Origin: Candidatus Thalassarchaeaceae archaeon
GTDB taxonomy: Archaea; Thermoplasmatota; Poseidoniia; Poseidoniales; Thalassarchaeaceae
Reading direction: 5' to 3'
Length of the DNA: 34,808 nucleotides
NCBI GenBank assembly: GCA_029250665.1
Contig: JAQXEV010000021.1
Span: 1 to 34,808, forward strand
Shown here: positions 25,035 to 32,852 of the stretch, one piece after another
Layout: every line of letters starts with the position of its first letter
Numbering within the stretch: the stretch's first letter is position 1
Program-made: the position numbers and the translations under genes
The notes under the pieces: generated by a model
Database searches by the model: none
What the model was told of the DNA's origin: nothing
What the model saw: the letters and a program-made list of their open reading frames with translations, nothing else

Positions 25035-26390
25035 GTGAGCAGTATGGTAGGGCTACCCTTCGATGAGGCGGAGTATCGCGGACGGCAGTCTCGATTTCTT
25101 GCACAGGTTCCTGAGGATTCCTTGGTTCTGATTCCGACCAACCCAACGTCTACACGCTCAAACGATGTTACCTATCCATACCGCGCGAGCTCGTCTGTTC
25201 TGTATCTCTGCGGATGGGCTGACCCTGATGCTATTCTCATGGCTCAACACGGCGACTCTGGTTGGAACGTCTCCTTGTTCGTCCAACCTCAGGACACACT
25301 CGCAGAAATTTGGGAAGGTAGGCGAATTGGTGTCGAGGGCGCAGTTGCTGGATGGCCTATTGATTCGGCGCACTCGTTAGATGATCTGGAAGATGTTGTT
25401 AATAGTGCTCTTTCTGACTCCAAAGCAGTTCATTTAGTTCAGAAATTACACGATGAACTAGATGAATTGGTGAATTCTGCTCTTACACAAAAGAGCCGTG
25501 CTCGCAATACCTATGGAAAGGGACCATTGTCGATTACCGATCCTTCTTCGATTATTGACGAGATGAGGATGTGTAAGTCGGCCGCTGAGGTCACTGTTAT
25601 GCAACGTTCGGCCGACTTGGCAGGAGAAGCACATGTTGCCGCAATGAGAGCTACACAACCTAGTATCGGTGAGTGGCAAGTTCAGGCGGTGATTGAGGGG
25701 CATTTCCTTTCAGCAGGCTCGCAGTGGAGTTATCCTTCGATTGTTGGTGGTGGTGACAATGCAACTATTCTGCATTATCACGCGAATAATCAACCTGTTG
25801 AGGACGGCGAACTAATCCTCGTCGATGCGGGATGTGAGGTAGACGGATACGCATCTGATATCACTCGCACTTGGCCGGTTAACGGTAAGTTCAGTGATGC
25901 TCAGCGCGAAATTTACGAATTGGTTTTGGCTGCTGAATTGGCTGGTATTGAGGCGTGTCGTGTGGGTGTGCCTTGGAATTCTTCTCATAAGGCGACCATG
26001 GAAGTTATTTCACGGGGTCTAATTGATTTGGGCGTGCTAGATTGTACTTTTGAGGAAGCCATGGGTGAGAATCTCGATGGAAAGACACGCCAATTCTTCA
26101 TGCATGGCACTAGTCACTCACTGGGTCTAGACGTCCATGATGTTGGTATTACTCGACCCGGTGGGGAGGGTGATGGAAGGCTGCTTGAGGCAGGTATGGT
26201 CCTGACTGTAGAACCCGGACTTTACTTCGGCTCGTGGCGATCAGATATCGAGGTTCCAGAGCGTTATTCTGGAATCGGCGTTCGAATCGAAGATGATGTT
26301 TTGATTACCGAGAATGGTCCAATAGTTCTGACTGCCTCCTGTCCCAAAACAGTTGCTGAAATTGAAGGACTGGTTGGCCACGGAGCATGA
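25035..26390 (+). CDS. pepP: Xaa-Pro aminopeptidase (M24 family)
   Basis: This 451-residue peptidase removes N-terminal residues ahead of proline. The N-terminal creatinase-like domain (about residues 1-170, with YLCGWADPDAILM) precedes the pita-bread M24 catalytic domain. Metal ligands are seen in order: Asp in LILVDAGCEVDGY, Asp in SDITRTWPV, His in GTSHSLGLDVHDVG, Glu in LTVEPGLYF and Glu in GVRIEDDVLI. The start is GTG at 25035 or ATG at 25044. The stop overlaps the mqnC ATG by four bases (ATGA), so the two are coupled even though their functions are unrelated. Confidence 0.92.
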   Translation: MSSMVGLPFDEAEYRGRQSRFLAQVPEDSLVLIPTNPTSTRSNDVTYPYRASSSVLYLCGWADPDAILMAQHGDSGWNVSLFVQPQDTLAEIWEGRRIGVEGAVAGWPIDSAHSLDDLEDVVNSALSDSKAVHLVQKLHDELDELVNSALTQKSRARNTYGKGPLSITDPSSIIDEMRMCKSAAEVTVMQRSADLAGEAHVAAMRATQPSIGEWQVQAVIEGHFLSAGSQWSYPSIVGGGDNATILHYHANNQPVEDGELILVDAGCEVDGYASDITRTWPVNGKFSDAQREIYELVLAAELAGIEACRVGVPWNSSHKATMEVISRGLIDLGVLDCTFEEAMGENLDGKTRQFFMHGTSHSLGLDVHDVGITRPGGEGDGRLLEAGMVLTVEPGLYFGSWRSDIEVPERYSGIGVRIEDDVLITENGPIVLTASCPKTVAEIEGLVGHGA

Positions 26391-27565
26391 GCAGCATGAG
26401 CGACTGGAGGTCAATCCTCGAGTCACAATTAGGGGATAATCCACCCCGTTTGAGTGTCGAAGAAGCTACGCTACTTTATGACGAAGCCGATCAGAATGAT
26501 CTTCTCTTCGCAGGCCTCGAAATGCGCCGCAAGAGAGTTCCAGGCAACAAGGTGACTTATCTTGTCGATAGGAATGTGAATTACACTAATGTCTGTACAA
26601 TCAATTGCCAATTCTGTTCCTTCTATCGTCCCCCTGGCCACGCAGAAACCTACACTCAAACTACCGATCAAATCAGCGCTCGTCTCTCTGAACTTGAGGC
26701 AATTGGCGGCTCTCGAGTATTGATGCAGGGAGGAGTTCACCCCGAATTGCCGATTGAATGGTATCTTGACTTGCTCAAAGAATTGAGATCGCGACACCCA
26801 TCGATTGACCTCGATTGCTTTTCTCCAATCGAAATCGAAGGAATAGCAGAGGTTTGCGACTTGTCAACAATAGAAGTGTTACGACGCTTCAAGGATGCAG
26901 GAATGCACGGTTTGCCTGGAGGCGGTGCCGAAATGCTCGTTGACGATGTAAGGTTGGACATTTCACCAAAGAAGGGTAGCGCAGATAATTGGCTCCGAGT
27001 CATGCAAGAGGCACAGCAACTAGGCTTGACGACTTCCGCAACCAATGTAATCGGCTTCGGAGAATCAAATAGACATCGAGTGCAACACATGCAACGAGTA
27101 CGTTCTTTGCAGGACGACAGTCTTGAGCAGGGTTTTGATGGTTTTACATCATTCATTGCATGGCCGGTTCAACTTGAAAACAATTCATTCGGAAAAAGAA
27201 ATCGTGGCCAGAATCGTGTCGAATTAGGTGCGAGTGCTCACGAATATCTTCGACATGTGGCTATTTCGAGATTATTCTTCGATAACATCCCTCACATCCA
27301 AGCCTCATGGCCTACGATGGGTATGGGGGTGGCTCAGATGGCTCTTTTCGCTGGGGCTGATGATGCAGGGTCTACGATGATGGAGGAGAATGTTGTATCA
27401 GCTTCTGGCACGACGAAAACACTTGCTGGAGAGGATGAATTACAGTGGACGATTCTACGCGCAGGATTCGAGCCACAGAGGCGCGATTCCGATTACCGAC
27501 ACCTTGAAACAGATGTCCTCAACGAAGGGATCCTGCCCTGTCCTCCACCGCTTCAGCCGGCTTAA
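26387..27565 (+). CDS. mqnC: Dehypoxanthine futalosine cyclase (radical SAM)
   Basis: This 392-residue radical SAM enzyme has the cluster motif C-x3-C-x2-C at Cys70, Cys74 and Cys77 (NYTNVCTINCQFCSFYR). Beyond that it carries the MqnC-specific blocks GLPGGGAEMLVDDVR, FTSFIAWPVQLENN and FDNIPHIQASWPTMG followed by TMMEENVVSASG, separating it from CofH/MqnE relatives. The enzyme cyclises dehypoxanthine futalosine in the futalosine route to menaquinone. The rest of the pathway is not in the window. It is coupled to pepP upstream and abuts the convergent membrane-protein gene with no spacer. Confidence 0.88.
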   Translation: MSSMSDWRSILESQLGDNPPRLSVEEATLLYDEADQNDLLFAGLEMRRKRVPGNKVTYLVDRNVNYTNVCTINCQFCSFYRPPGHAETYTQTTDQISARLSELEAIGGSRVLMQGGVHPELPIEWYLDLLKELRSRHPSIDLDCFSPIEIEGIAEVCDLSTIEVLRRFKDAGMHGLPGGGAEMLVDDVRLDISPKKGSADNWLRVMQEAQQLGLTTSATNVIGFGESNRHRVQHMQRVRSLQDDSLEQGFDGFTSFIAWPVQLENNSFGKRNRGQNRVELGASAHEYLRHVAISRLFFDNIPHIQASWPTMGMGVAQMALFAGADDAGSTMMEENVVSASGTTKTLAGEDELQWTILRAGFEPQRRDSDYRHLETDVLNEGILPCPPPLQPA

Positions 27566-28642
27566 TCAGTCCTTGGCGTCTTCAGAACGTGCTCCCCTTA
27601 GGGGTAATTCATCGATTATTACAGGCTCATCGGTCTGTGGCATAATCACCGGCTTCACCCACCTAACGCTCGTTCCATTCCATTCAGCATGAACATGAAT
27701 TTCCCAGTGGAATGCGATTACAGATGAGTAAATGGTTCCGGGCCAACGTTGCTCAGGTCCCTCCAGTCGTAAAGGAAACTCCGCACCAGAATGGACATAG
27801 GGTCCGAGTGCCCGAACTCTAAGAGGTTCCAGCAACAAAACTCGGGCGTGTTCTACAGGTAATGGCGTGGCTTCACCTACACCAGTTCCATGCTCATCAC
27901 CTGATGATATTCGCTTATCGGGAAGTTCAGTCGACATTCCAGGTGGCGGCTGACCTCCTTCCGGCCTGTCTAATGCTCGGAGCATGGTTTTCCTTTCTGG
28001 AATAGCTACCCCGGCTTGGAGGTGAAAACCTTCGGTTACAACCCCCTCAGGCAGGTCAATACTTTGCACTTCTAACCAACCATCGCCAGTGGTGAAAGAG
28101 ATTTCTGGGTCATCTATTGGGTTGGCAATATACGCATTTTGCCTCGAAATATCTCTAGAATTTGCAATCATCCTGATTACGATTGGTAAAACGAAGATTG
28201 GGAAACTGATGAAGAGTAATTTTGGGTAATCCAATGGTCCAATTTTGTAGGATCCTTGAGTTAACCACGAAATTATAGGAATGCCACTGAGAGCAGGTGC
28301 GATAGCGTGGAGAAATAATGAAACGATTAGCAGGACGACGGTTGGTGCAATCAAACGTCGTGCAACCGCGTGCAATGGGTCTGGATTGATGTACCATCCA
28401 TTACGAGTCCGCATCAGGAATGGAAGAGTTGCAGTGGTTGTTACGGAATTTATTCTAGGAAGATCCTCATCACCGGGTTTTGTATTCCTCCATTCTACTA
28501 GCCAACCGTCTTCCGAGCCGATTCTGAACGGAGTTGGTGGTGAAGAATTTGATGAAACTACAACTTCAGTGATAGGTAATGATGCGGGGTCAACATTCGA
28601 GTGATCGAATGGTGGATACCTGATCCTCTGAACTGATTCCAT
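27566..28642 (-). CDS. Membrane protein of unknown function
   Basis: This 358-residue protein has two central membrane helices (APTVVLLIVSLFLHAIAPAL and LLFISFPIFVLPIVIRMI), flanked by an N-terminal soluble part and a larger C-terminal soluble part (about residues 180-358) rich in Pro, Gly and Glu. I do not recognise the family. It follows the reductase-family gene by 4 bp, so it is probably the third gene of a topA-reductase-membrane protein transcript. Its stop codon directly adjoins the mqnC stop on the other strand, with no spacer. Confidence 0.65.
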   Translation of the reverse strand: MESVQRIRYPPFDHSNVDPASLPITEVVVSSNSSPPTPFRIGSEDGWLVEWRNTKPGDEDLPRINSVTTTATLPFLMRTRNGWYINPDPLHAVARRLIAPTVVLLIVSLFLHAIAPALSGIPIISWLTQGSYKIGPLDYPKLLFISFPIFVLPIVIRMIANSRDISRQNAYIANPIDDPEISFTTGDGWLEVQSIDLPEGVVTEGFHLQAGVAIPERKTMLRALDRPEGGQPPPGMSTELPDKRISSGDEHGTGVGEATPLPVEHARVLLLEPLRVRALGPYVHSGAEFPLRLEGPEQRWPGTIYSSVIAFHWEIHVHAEWNGTSVRWVKPVIMPQTDEPVIIDELPLRGARSEDAKD

Positions 28643-28646
28643 TCAA

Positions 28647-29915
28647 TCACCCCCAAATCAGTGCTCTTGCGGCCTTACTAGTCAGTCTTCTAAATTCTGG
28701 AATATTCTTCAGCATCTTTATTCCAAGAGGAATCGGATTCTCGATTTCTCCAAATTCATCTATTAATTCGATCACATCTGGACGAGACCAGACTTCGAAA
28801 ATTTCGTCGAGTTCTTCATCGGTACATTCAGTCAGGAAAGCATTCCTCAATCCCCGTGATCTGGATTGACTACGTCGCAATCCATCGAGGCTGGAATTCA
28901 AATTTTTAACAACTATTGGTGAGAAATCATTCACTTCAAGGGCTGAAACTAATCCCTCTATCATCAGGTCGACTTGATCGAATCCCTTGCCAATACCACC
29001 TCCTGTAGTCGGTTTGCAAAGTCCGGCCGCGTCTCCAAATACAGCAACTCTTTGTTTCACAGGTTTGAGGATTAAGCCAGCAGGTATTGGTCCACAAAAC
29101 CGGCCTACTTCGCGGCATTCAGAAAACCGTTCTTCCCAAATCGGTGACGATTTTAGTGTTACAAGGAGGTCTTCACAGGATCTACCATTCAATCTCTCAG
29201 GCAACGTCCAATTTCCTATTCTCGTAGTGTCCCCTGATGGAATAGCCCATGCGAAGAACCCTGGGGCGACGTCTTCACCAGTGAACATATCTAATCTGCC
29301 TTCTTCGCCAGGATAACCAGTTACTTCGACTTGGAATCCTATCATCAACTCCTTCGGTCTACCCATTCTGAATGTGCGACGAACCCATGAATGAGCTCCA
29401 TCGGCGCCGCACAATAATTTACAGGAAAATGATTGTGATTTACCATCTACATCCACATTTAATTTGACTCCAGAATCTGTGACAATCGCCTCAACTGGCT
29501 TTGACGAAAGCAAAATGTCGGCCCCGAAATCAAGGGCTTGAGTGACGACTCGCTCATCGAATAATTTTCTGCAAACTGACCAGGTACGAGTGGACTCTTC
29601 TGATCCGATCTTAATTTCGATTCCTGATGGGCTGTACATTCTGGCGCCCCAAATTCGGCTCAAAACGGTGTCGTATGCACCGATCCTTTCCATTGCTGAA
29701 GGATTGACCAATCCAGCACACTGGAAAGGCCGACCGATTTCTGCATGCTCCTCGATGAGTAGCACACGCATGTTGTGTTCACCCAGCCTCCTTGCGAGAT
29801 ATCCACCAACAGGGCCAGCACCGATGATGATGACGTCATATTCGTCGTGTGGCAAGAAGTCGACCTCCTGAGCAGGTGCTGAGGATGTCTTGACGTGAAT
29901 GGCTTTTGATTTCAC
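28647..29915 (-). CDS. Geranylgeranyl reductase family flavoprotein
   Basis: This 422-residue FAD protein has the dinucleotide-binding motif DVIIIGAGPVGGYLARRLG and the family marks QCAGLVNP (substrate cavity Cys-Ala-Gly), GFFAWAIPSGDTTRIG and VFGDAAGLCKPTTGGGI. Members saturate isoprenoid chains of archaeal lipids or of menaquinone. Which of the two is the substrate here cannot be read from sequence, though mqnC lies close by. It starts at GTG 29915, whose first four bases overlap the topA stop (GTGA), so it is translationally coupled to topA. Confidence 0.88.
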   Translation of the reverse strand: MKSKAIHVKTSSAPAQEVDFLPHDEYDVIIIGAGPVGGYLARRLGEHNMRVLLIEEHAEIGRPFQCAGLVNPSAMERIGAYDTVLSRIWGARMYSPSGIEIKIGSEESTRTWSVCRKLFDERVVTQALDFGADILLSSKPVEAIVTDSGVKLNVDVDGKSQSFSCKLLCGADGAHSWVRRTFRMGRPKELMIGFQVEVTGYPGEEGRLDMFTGEDVAPGFFAWAIPSGDTTRIGNWTLPERLNGRSCEDLLVTLKSSPIWEERFSECREVGRFCGPIPAGLILKPVKQRVAVFGDAAGLCKPTTGGGIGKGFDQVDLMIEGLVSALEVNDFSPIVVKNLNSSLDGLRRSQSRSRGLRNAFLTECTDEELDEIFEVWSRPDVIELIDEFGEIENPIPLGIKMLKNIPEFRRLTSKAARALIWG

Positions 29916-32197
29916 TTCTTTCGTTGACGCCGGCGCGCCTGGATTGTCTTTTTTAGCCGGTCGATGAGGGTGCTAGCATCATTCTTAGAGATCTCATCAA
30001 TCGTGGTCGTATCAACAAGAGCCATTGCATCCTCAACCGCCATTTCGAGATTCTCACACATTGACTTGATAGTCGCTACCTGCTTTTCAGTTGCAGGAGA
30101 ATCTCGGTCTCTTTGAATCAAATCATTGATGACTCGGCTTGCAGTCCCTTCTCGACCACCAGTTAAAGAATCAAGGTCTTCTAATTCCCTTTCTTTTAGG
30201 AATTGGTCCATATCGATACTGTGCTTATCAGCGAGTTTGATGATGAGAGCCATTTGCTTCTCACTCGGTGGGATTTCACCGGCATCTTCGCCATTCATTG
30301 CTTCGATAATCCTTCGAGCATCATCTCCTGTGAGTTCCTCGTAGTCTTTCCCTTGAAGGAACTTGGAGCGAACATCATCTTCCATCCGAACCAATCTATT
30401 CTTCATGTAATTCATTTGCTTCGGCGTAGGCTTTTGTTTTCGTAATTCTAGCGCGCTATTGTGCATGGCGCGAAAATCTCCAACGAAAGCGTGCCATACA
30501 TCTGCACCGCTAGAACCCCCACCTTCAACTTGGTCGAGATTGGTTTCCATCAAAGCTGTAAATCTCGGTGTGAATAGTCCCTCTGACATAGTTCCTGATG
30601 AGTCGTCGCCAGAGCCGTAGAATGGAACAACTTCAGTCCAGAGTGTCCTTCCTTGATCAGTCGGACTCAATGATGAGCCATCCTTGAGAGCATATCCTCT
30701 GTCAACCAATTTTCCAACAGTGGTTAGGTAGGTGGAAGGACGTCCGATGTCTGCTTTCTTCATTTCTTGGATTATCGAACTCTCAGTGAATCGTCGAGGT
30801 GGTTTCGTTTCATCTGATATCATTCGTGGATTTTCCTCTTTCTTCTGGAAGGACCATGACGAGCCGATATCGAATCCTGCTGCAGGAGGGCTCGTCATGA
30901 CTTTTTTGTCGTCTGAATAGACTACTTCCCATCCGCTGTGTATTCTCCAAGAAGATGTACCGTACAGAGGCTTGTCGAGACCAGGGACACTAGCAGTTAG
31001 GTCTCGTCGCTCGCGAACCGAATCTGACATTTGGCTCGCAGCGAATCGCGCCCAAATCAAACGATACAGGGCTTGTTGATCAGCATCGACTCCATCAAGC
31101 GTGCGCGCTTCCGGTTGAGTTGGTCGAATTGCTTCGTGAGCATCTTGTACATTCTTTGCACCTTTGCGGGCGTCTGGGCCAAGGGCACCTGCGCCGAGAT
31201 GATTCGCGCCGTATTCCTTTTCGATTAATTTCCTGACTCGGTCTCTGGCATCTTTGTTAGTCCTTGTTGAATCGGTTCGAATGTAAGTGATATAGCCGGC
31301 TTGATAGAGTCCGGTAGCTACTCGGCTTGTCCTAGATATCGCCCAGCCCATTCTGCCATTGGCGCCCCTAAGCATGGTCTCAGTTGTGAATGGTGGCTGC
31401 GGTCGGCGGTTGGTTTTGCCTTCCTTTACAGAATCGAGGGTCACTGCGCCGGCCTTGCGTGTAGCATCTTCGGCAGAGCGTGCTAGATCTTCGTCATAGG
31501 TTCGGTCTGGATGGTGTTTTCCATCATCTCCAGTCCATGCCTCTGAGTCATCCTTTTCGTGAAATCTAACTTTGAATGTGACCGCATTCGAATCAACTTG
31601 TACCGAGTGATATGGAATTGGTACGTGGGCATCTCGTTCGAGTTCACGGTCGACGATGAATCCGAGTGTTGGTGTCTGAACTCTCCCCATTGAAGCGAGA
31701 CTCCAAGAACGGCTGAATCTTGAGCATCGGAACCCAACCAATCTGTCCATGAATCGACGTACTTTTGCAGCATCGACCAAGTCCATATCGATTTCACGTG
31801 GATTCGAAATGGCTTCTTGAACAGCGTTGTTTGTTATCTCGTTGAATGAGACTCTATGGATGGTTGGGTATTCATGGAAAATTTCCTTCAATCTCCATGC
31901 AATGAATTCTCCTTCTCGGTCTGGGTCGGTCGCGATATAGATTTCATCGACCTTTTTTGTCTGCGCTTTCTTCAATAGCGCATTCATTGTCTTCTCCGCT
32001 CGCTCAGTATAACTCCAAGGTGGCTTAGGAAGCTCTCCTGGCTTTGAGGACCACATGGCCTTGTTGTCTTGCTTGCTGCGGCCACGGTTTGGTAGATCCT
32101 GAACGTGGCCGTTACACGAATCGACAATCCATCCACGCCCGAGATATTTCTTGATGGTGCGAGCTTTGGCTCCAGATTCCAAAATCATTAACTTCAA
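29912..32197 (-). CDS. topA: DNA topoisomerase I (type IA)
   Basis: The TTG at 32197 gives 761 residues beginning KLMILESGAKARTIKKYLG, which matches the usual TopA start. ATG 32188 and GTG 32206 are alternatives; an in-frame extension to 32401 would read through low-complexity GC repeats and is not credible. The TOPRIM motif is IYIATDPDREGEFIAW, and the catalytic tyrosine lies in AGYITYIRTDSTR. The enzyme relaxes negative supercoils. The C-terminal 170 residues lack the usual four-cysteine zinc ribbons and instead contain about three KQ-motif repeats. It heads a unit with the reductase-family gene (4-base overlap). Confidence 0.94.
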   Translation of the reverse strand: MKLMILESGAKARTIKKYLGRGWIVDSCNGHVQDLPNRGRSKQDNKAMWSSKPGELPKPPWSYTERAEKTMNALLKKAQTKKVDEIYIATDPDREGEFIAWRLKEIFHEYPTIHRVSFNEITNNAVQEAISNPREIDMDLVDAAKVRRFMDRLVGFRCSRFSRSWSLASMGRVQTPTLGFIVDRELERDAHVPIPYHSVQVDSNAVTFKVRFHEKDDSEAWTGDDGKHHPDRTYDEDLARSAEDATRKAGAVTLDSVKEGKTNRRPQPPFTTETMLRGANGRMGWAISRTSRVATGLYQAGYITYIRTDSTRTNKDARDRVRKLIEKEYGANHLGAGALGPDARKGAKNVQDAHEAIRPTQPEARTLDGVDADQQALYRLIWARFAASQMSDSVRERRDLTASVPGLDKPLYGTSSWRIHSGWEVVYSDDKKVMTSPPAAGFDIGSSWSFQKKEENPRMISDETKPPRRFTESSIIQEMKKADIGRPSTYLTTVGKLVDRGYALKDGSSLSPTDQGRTLWTEVVPFYGSGDDSSGTMSEGLFTPRFTALMETNLDQVEGGGSSGADVWHAFVGDFRAMHNSALELRKQKPTPKQMNYMKNRLVRMEDDVRSKFLQGKDYEELTGDDARRIIEAMNGEDAGEIPPSEKQMALIIKLADKHSIDMDQFLKERELEDLDSLTGGREGTASRVINDLIQRDRDSPATEKQVATIKSMCENLEMAVEDAMALVDTTTIDEISKNDASTLIDRLKKTIQARRRQRKK
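29915..30427 (-). repeat. Three KQ-motif protein repeats at the TopA C-terminus
   Basis: Inside topA, three segments of about 50-55 residues share the pattern (T/S)-(E/P)-KQ-x4-(I/M), then a helix, then A-(R/S)-x-(I/L)-(I/L). The openings are TPKQMNYMKNR, SEKQMALIIKLADK and TEKQVATIKSMCEN; the closings are DDARRIIEAM, TASRVINDLI and DASTLIDRLK. The protein then ends in a very basic tail (QARRRQRKK). The repeats occupy the place of zinc fingers in other topoisomerases and probably bind DNA. Confidence 0.6.
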
Positions 32198-32207
32198 CGA
32201 AACCACT

Positions 32208-32221
32208 CTCAAAATTTTGAG
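32208..32221. promoter_or_regulatory. Perfect palindrome next to the topA start
   Basis: CTCAAAATTTTGAG is a 14 bp perfect palindrome located 2-11 bp upstream of the candidate topA start codons on the minus strand. Its position in the expected leader suggests an operator or an mRNA hairpin. The role is inferred. Confidence 0.45.
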
Positions 32222-32230
32222 GCGCTGCTG

Positions 32231-32242
32231 GCTGACGTCAGC
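32231..32242. promoter_or_regulatory. Perfect palindrome at the expected topA transcription start
   Basis: GCTGACGTCAGC is a 12 bp perfect palindrome. It lies about 10-20 bp past the start site predicted from the TATA box at 32276-32281 on the minus strand, a typical place for a repressor site. No known regulator is assigned. Confidence 0.45.
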
Positions 32243-32273
32243 ATACCTCGGTTCGCGGTGGCAACAAACTCCC

Positions 32274-32288
32274 TGTATAAACGTGAGT
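32274..32288 (-). promoter_or_regulatory. Putative TATA box of topA
   Basis: Read on the minus strand, this is ACTCACG followed by TTTATACA, a good match to a euryarchaeal TATA element. It would place the start of transcription near 32252 and give a leader of roughly 45-55 bases before topA. No other gene fits this element. Confidence 0.5.
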
Positions 32289-32305
32289 GGCGATGGAGCG
32301 ATGCA

Positions 32306-32356
32306 ACACGCGCACGCCCACGCGTGTGTAGCGCGCGCGCCCTGTGTACGCGCGCG
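32306..32356. repeat. Alternating purine-pyrimidine tracts with two hairpins upstream of topA
   Basis: Four alternating tracts lie almost back to back: ACACGCGCACGC (32306-32317), ACGCGTGTGTA (32320-32330), GCGCGCGCGC (32331-32340) and TGTGTACGCGCGCG (32343-32356). Two inverted repeats overlap them: ACACGCG/CGCGTGT (32306-32312 and 32321-32327) and CGCGCGCG/CGCGCGCG (32332-32339 and 32349-32356). Such sequence readily adopts left-handed Z-DNA or cruciforms under negative supercoiling. It begins about 25 bp upstream of the topA TATA box, in the longest protein-free gap of the minus-strand block. Confidence 0.7.
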
Positions 32357-32397
32357 AGGGAAGCGTCGATTGTAGCCCTTGAGAGTAGTTCTCAGAA

Positions 32398-32799
32398 TCA
32401 AAAATCGAGTCGAGTTGATTTCTCATCCCACATTTCTTCAGCATCAGGTCCACCACAGCCGACACATCCAGGATAGCCGGCTGCCGCTAGTTTCAGAACC
32501 TGTCCAATCAATTCCGAAAAGCCATCCTTGACTCCCATCGGAATCCAAACTTGAGAGATGTTGGGCTCATTCATACCGATGGATCCACCATCTTCTCCAA
32601 TCAGTGAAACTACAATTTCGTTATTCGAATGCACTTTGGATTCAAGGCCGAAATGTAAGGACGGAGCCAGATCAGAAATCTCCAAGGATAGTTCCGAAGA
32701 AATCTCAACTTCAGCCGGATGACGGATGATTACACCTCTAGATCGGAGTATCCTCCGGGCAAGTTCCCGCAATGACTTGGTGCAGTCATTCGCGCTCAT
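32398..32799 (-). CDS. Small protein with C-terminal CxxCG motif, unknown function
   Basis: With the ATG at 32799 this is a 133-residue soluble protein. The N-terminal part (TKSLRELARRILRSRGVIIRHPAEVEIS) looks helical and basic, the middle beta-rich, and the C-terminus carries GYPGCVGCGGPDAEEMW, which could be half of a metal site; only one other cysteine (Cys6) is present. I do not recognise the family. It diverges from pyrD across 53 bp and lies upstream of topA in the same direction, with the GC-alternating region between them. Confidence 0.6.
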   Translation of the reverse strand: MSANDCTKSLRELARRILRSRGVIIRHPAEVEISSELSLEISDLAPSLHFGLESKVHSNNEIVVSLIGEDGGSIGMNEPNISQVWIPMGVKDGFSELIGQVLKLAAAGYPGCVGCGGPDAEEMWDEKSTRLDF

Positions 32800-32852
32800 A
32801 CAACTCGCACTGCACGCAAGCCTTGAAGGATGCCTCATCGGCCGACAGCAGG

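Noticed and set aside
26387-27565. CofH (F420 biosynthesis) as the identity of the radical SAM protein
   Set aside because: The PGGGAEML, FTAFI-type and DNIPHIQASW blocks fit MqnC better; no cofG or other F420 genes are adjacent.
32306-32356. GC repeat cluster as a CRISPR or replication origin
   Set aside because: There are no regularly spaced repeats with unique spacers, no cas genes, and no Orc1/Cdc6 gene or origin-box repeats nearby.
32198-32401. In-frame N-terminal extension of topA
   Set aside because: The extra residues come from the GC-alternating tract and are low complexity; family similarity begins at KLMILESGAKA.
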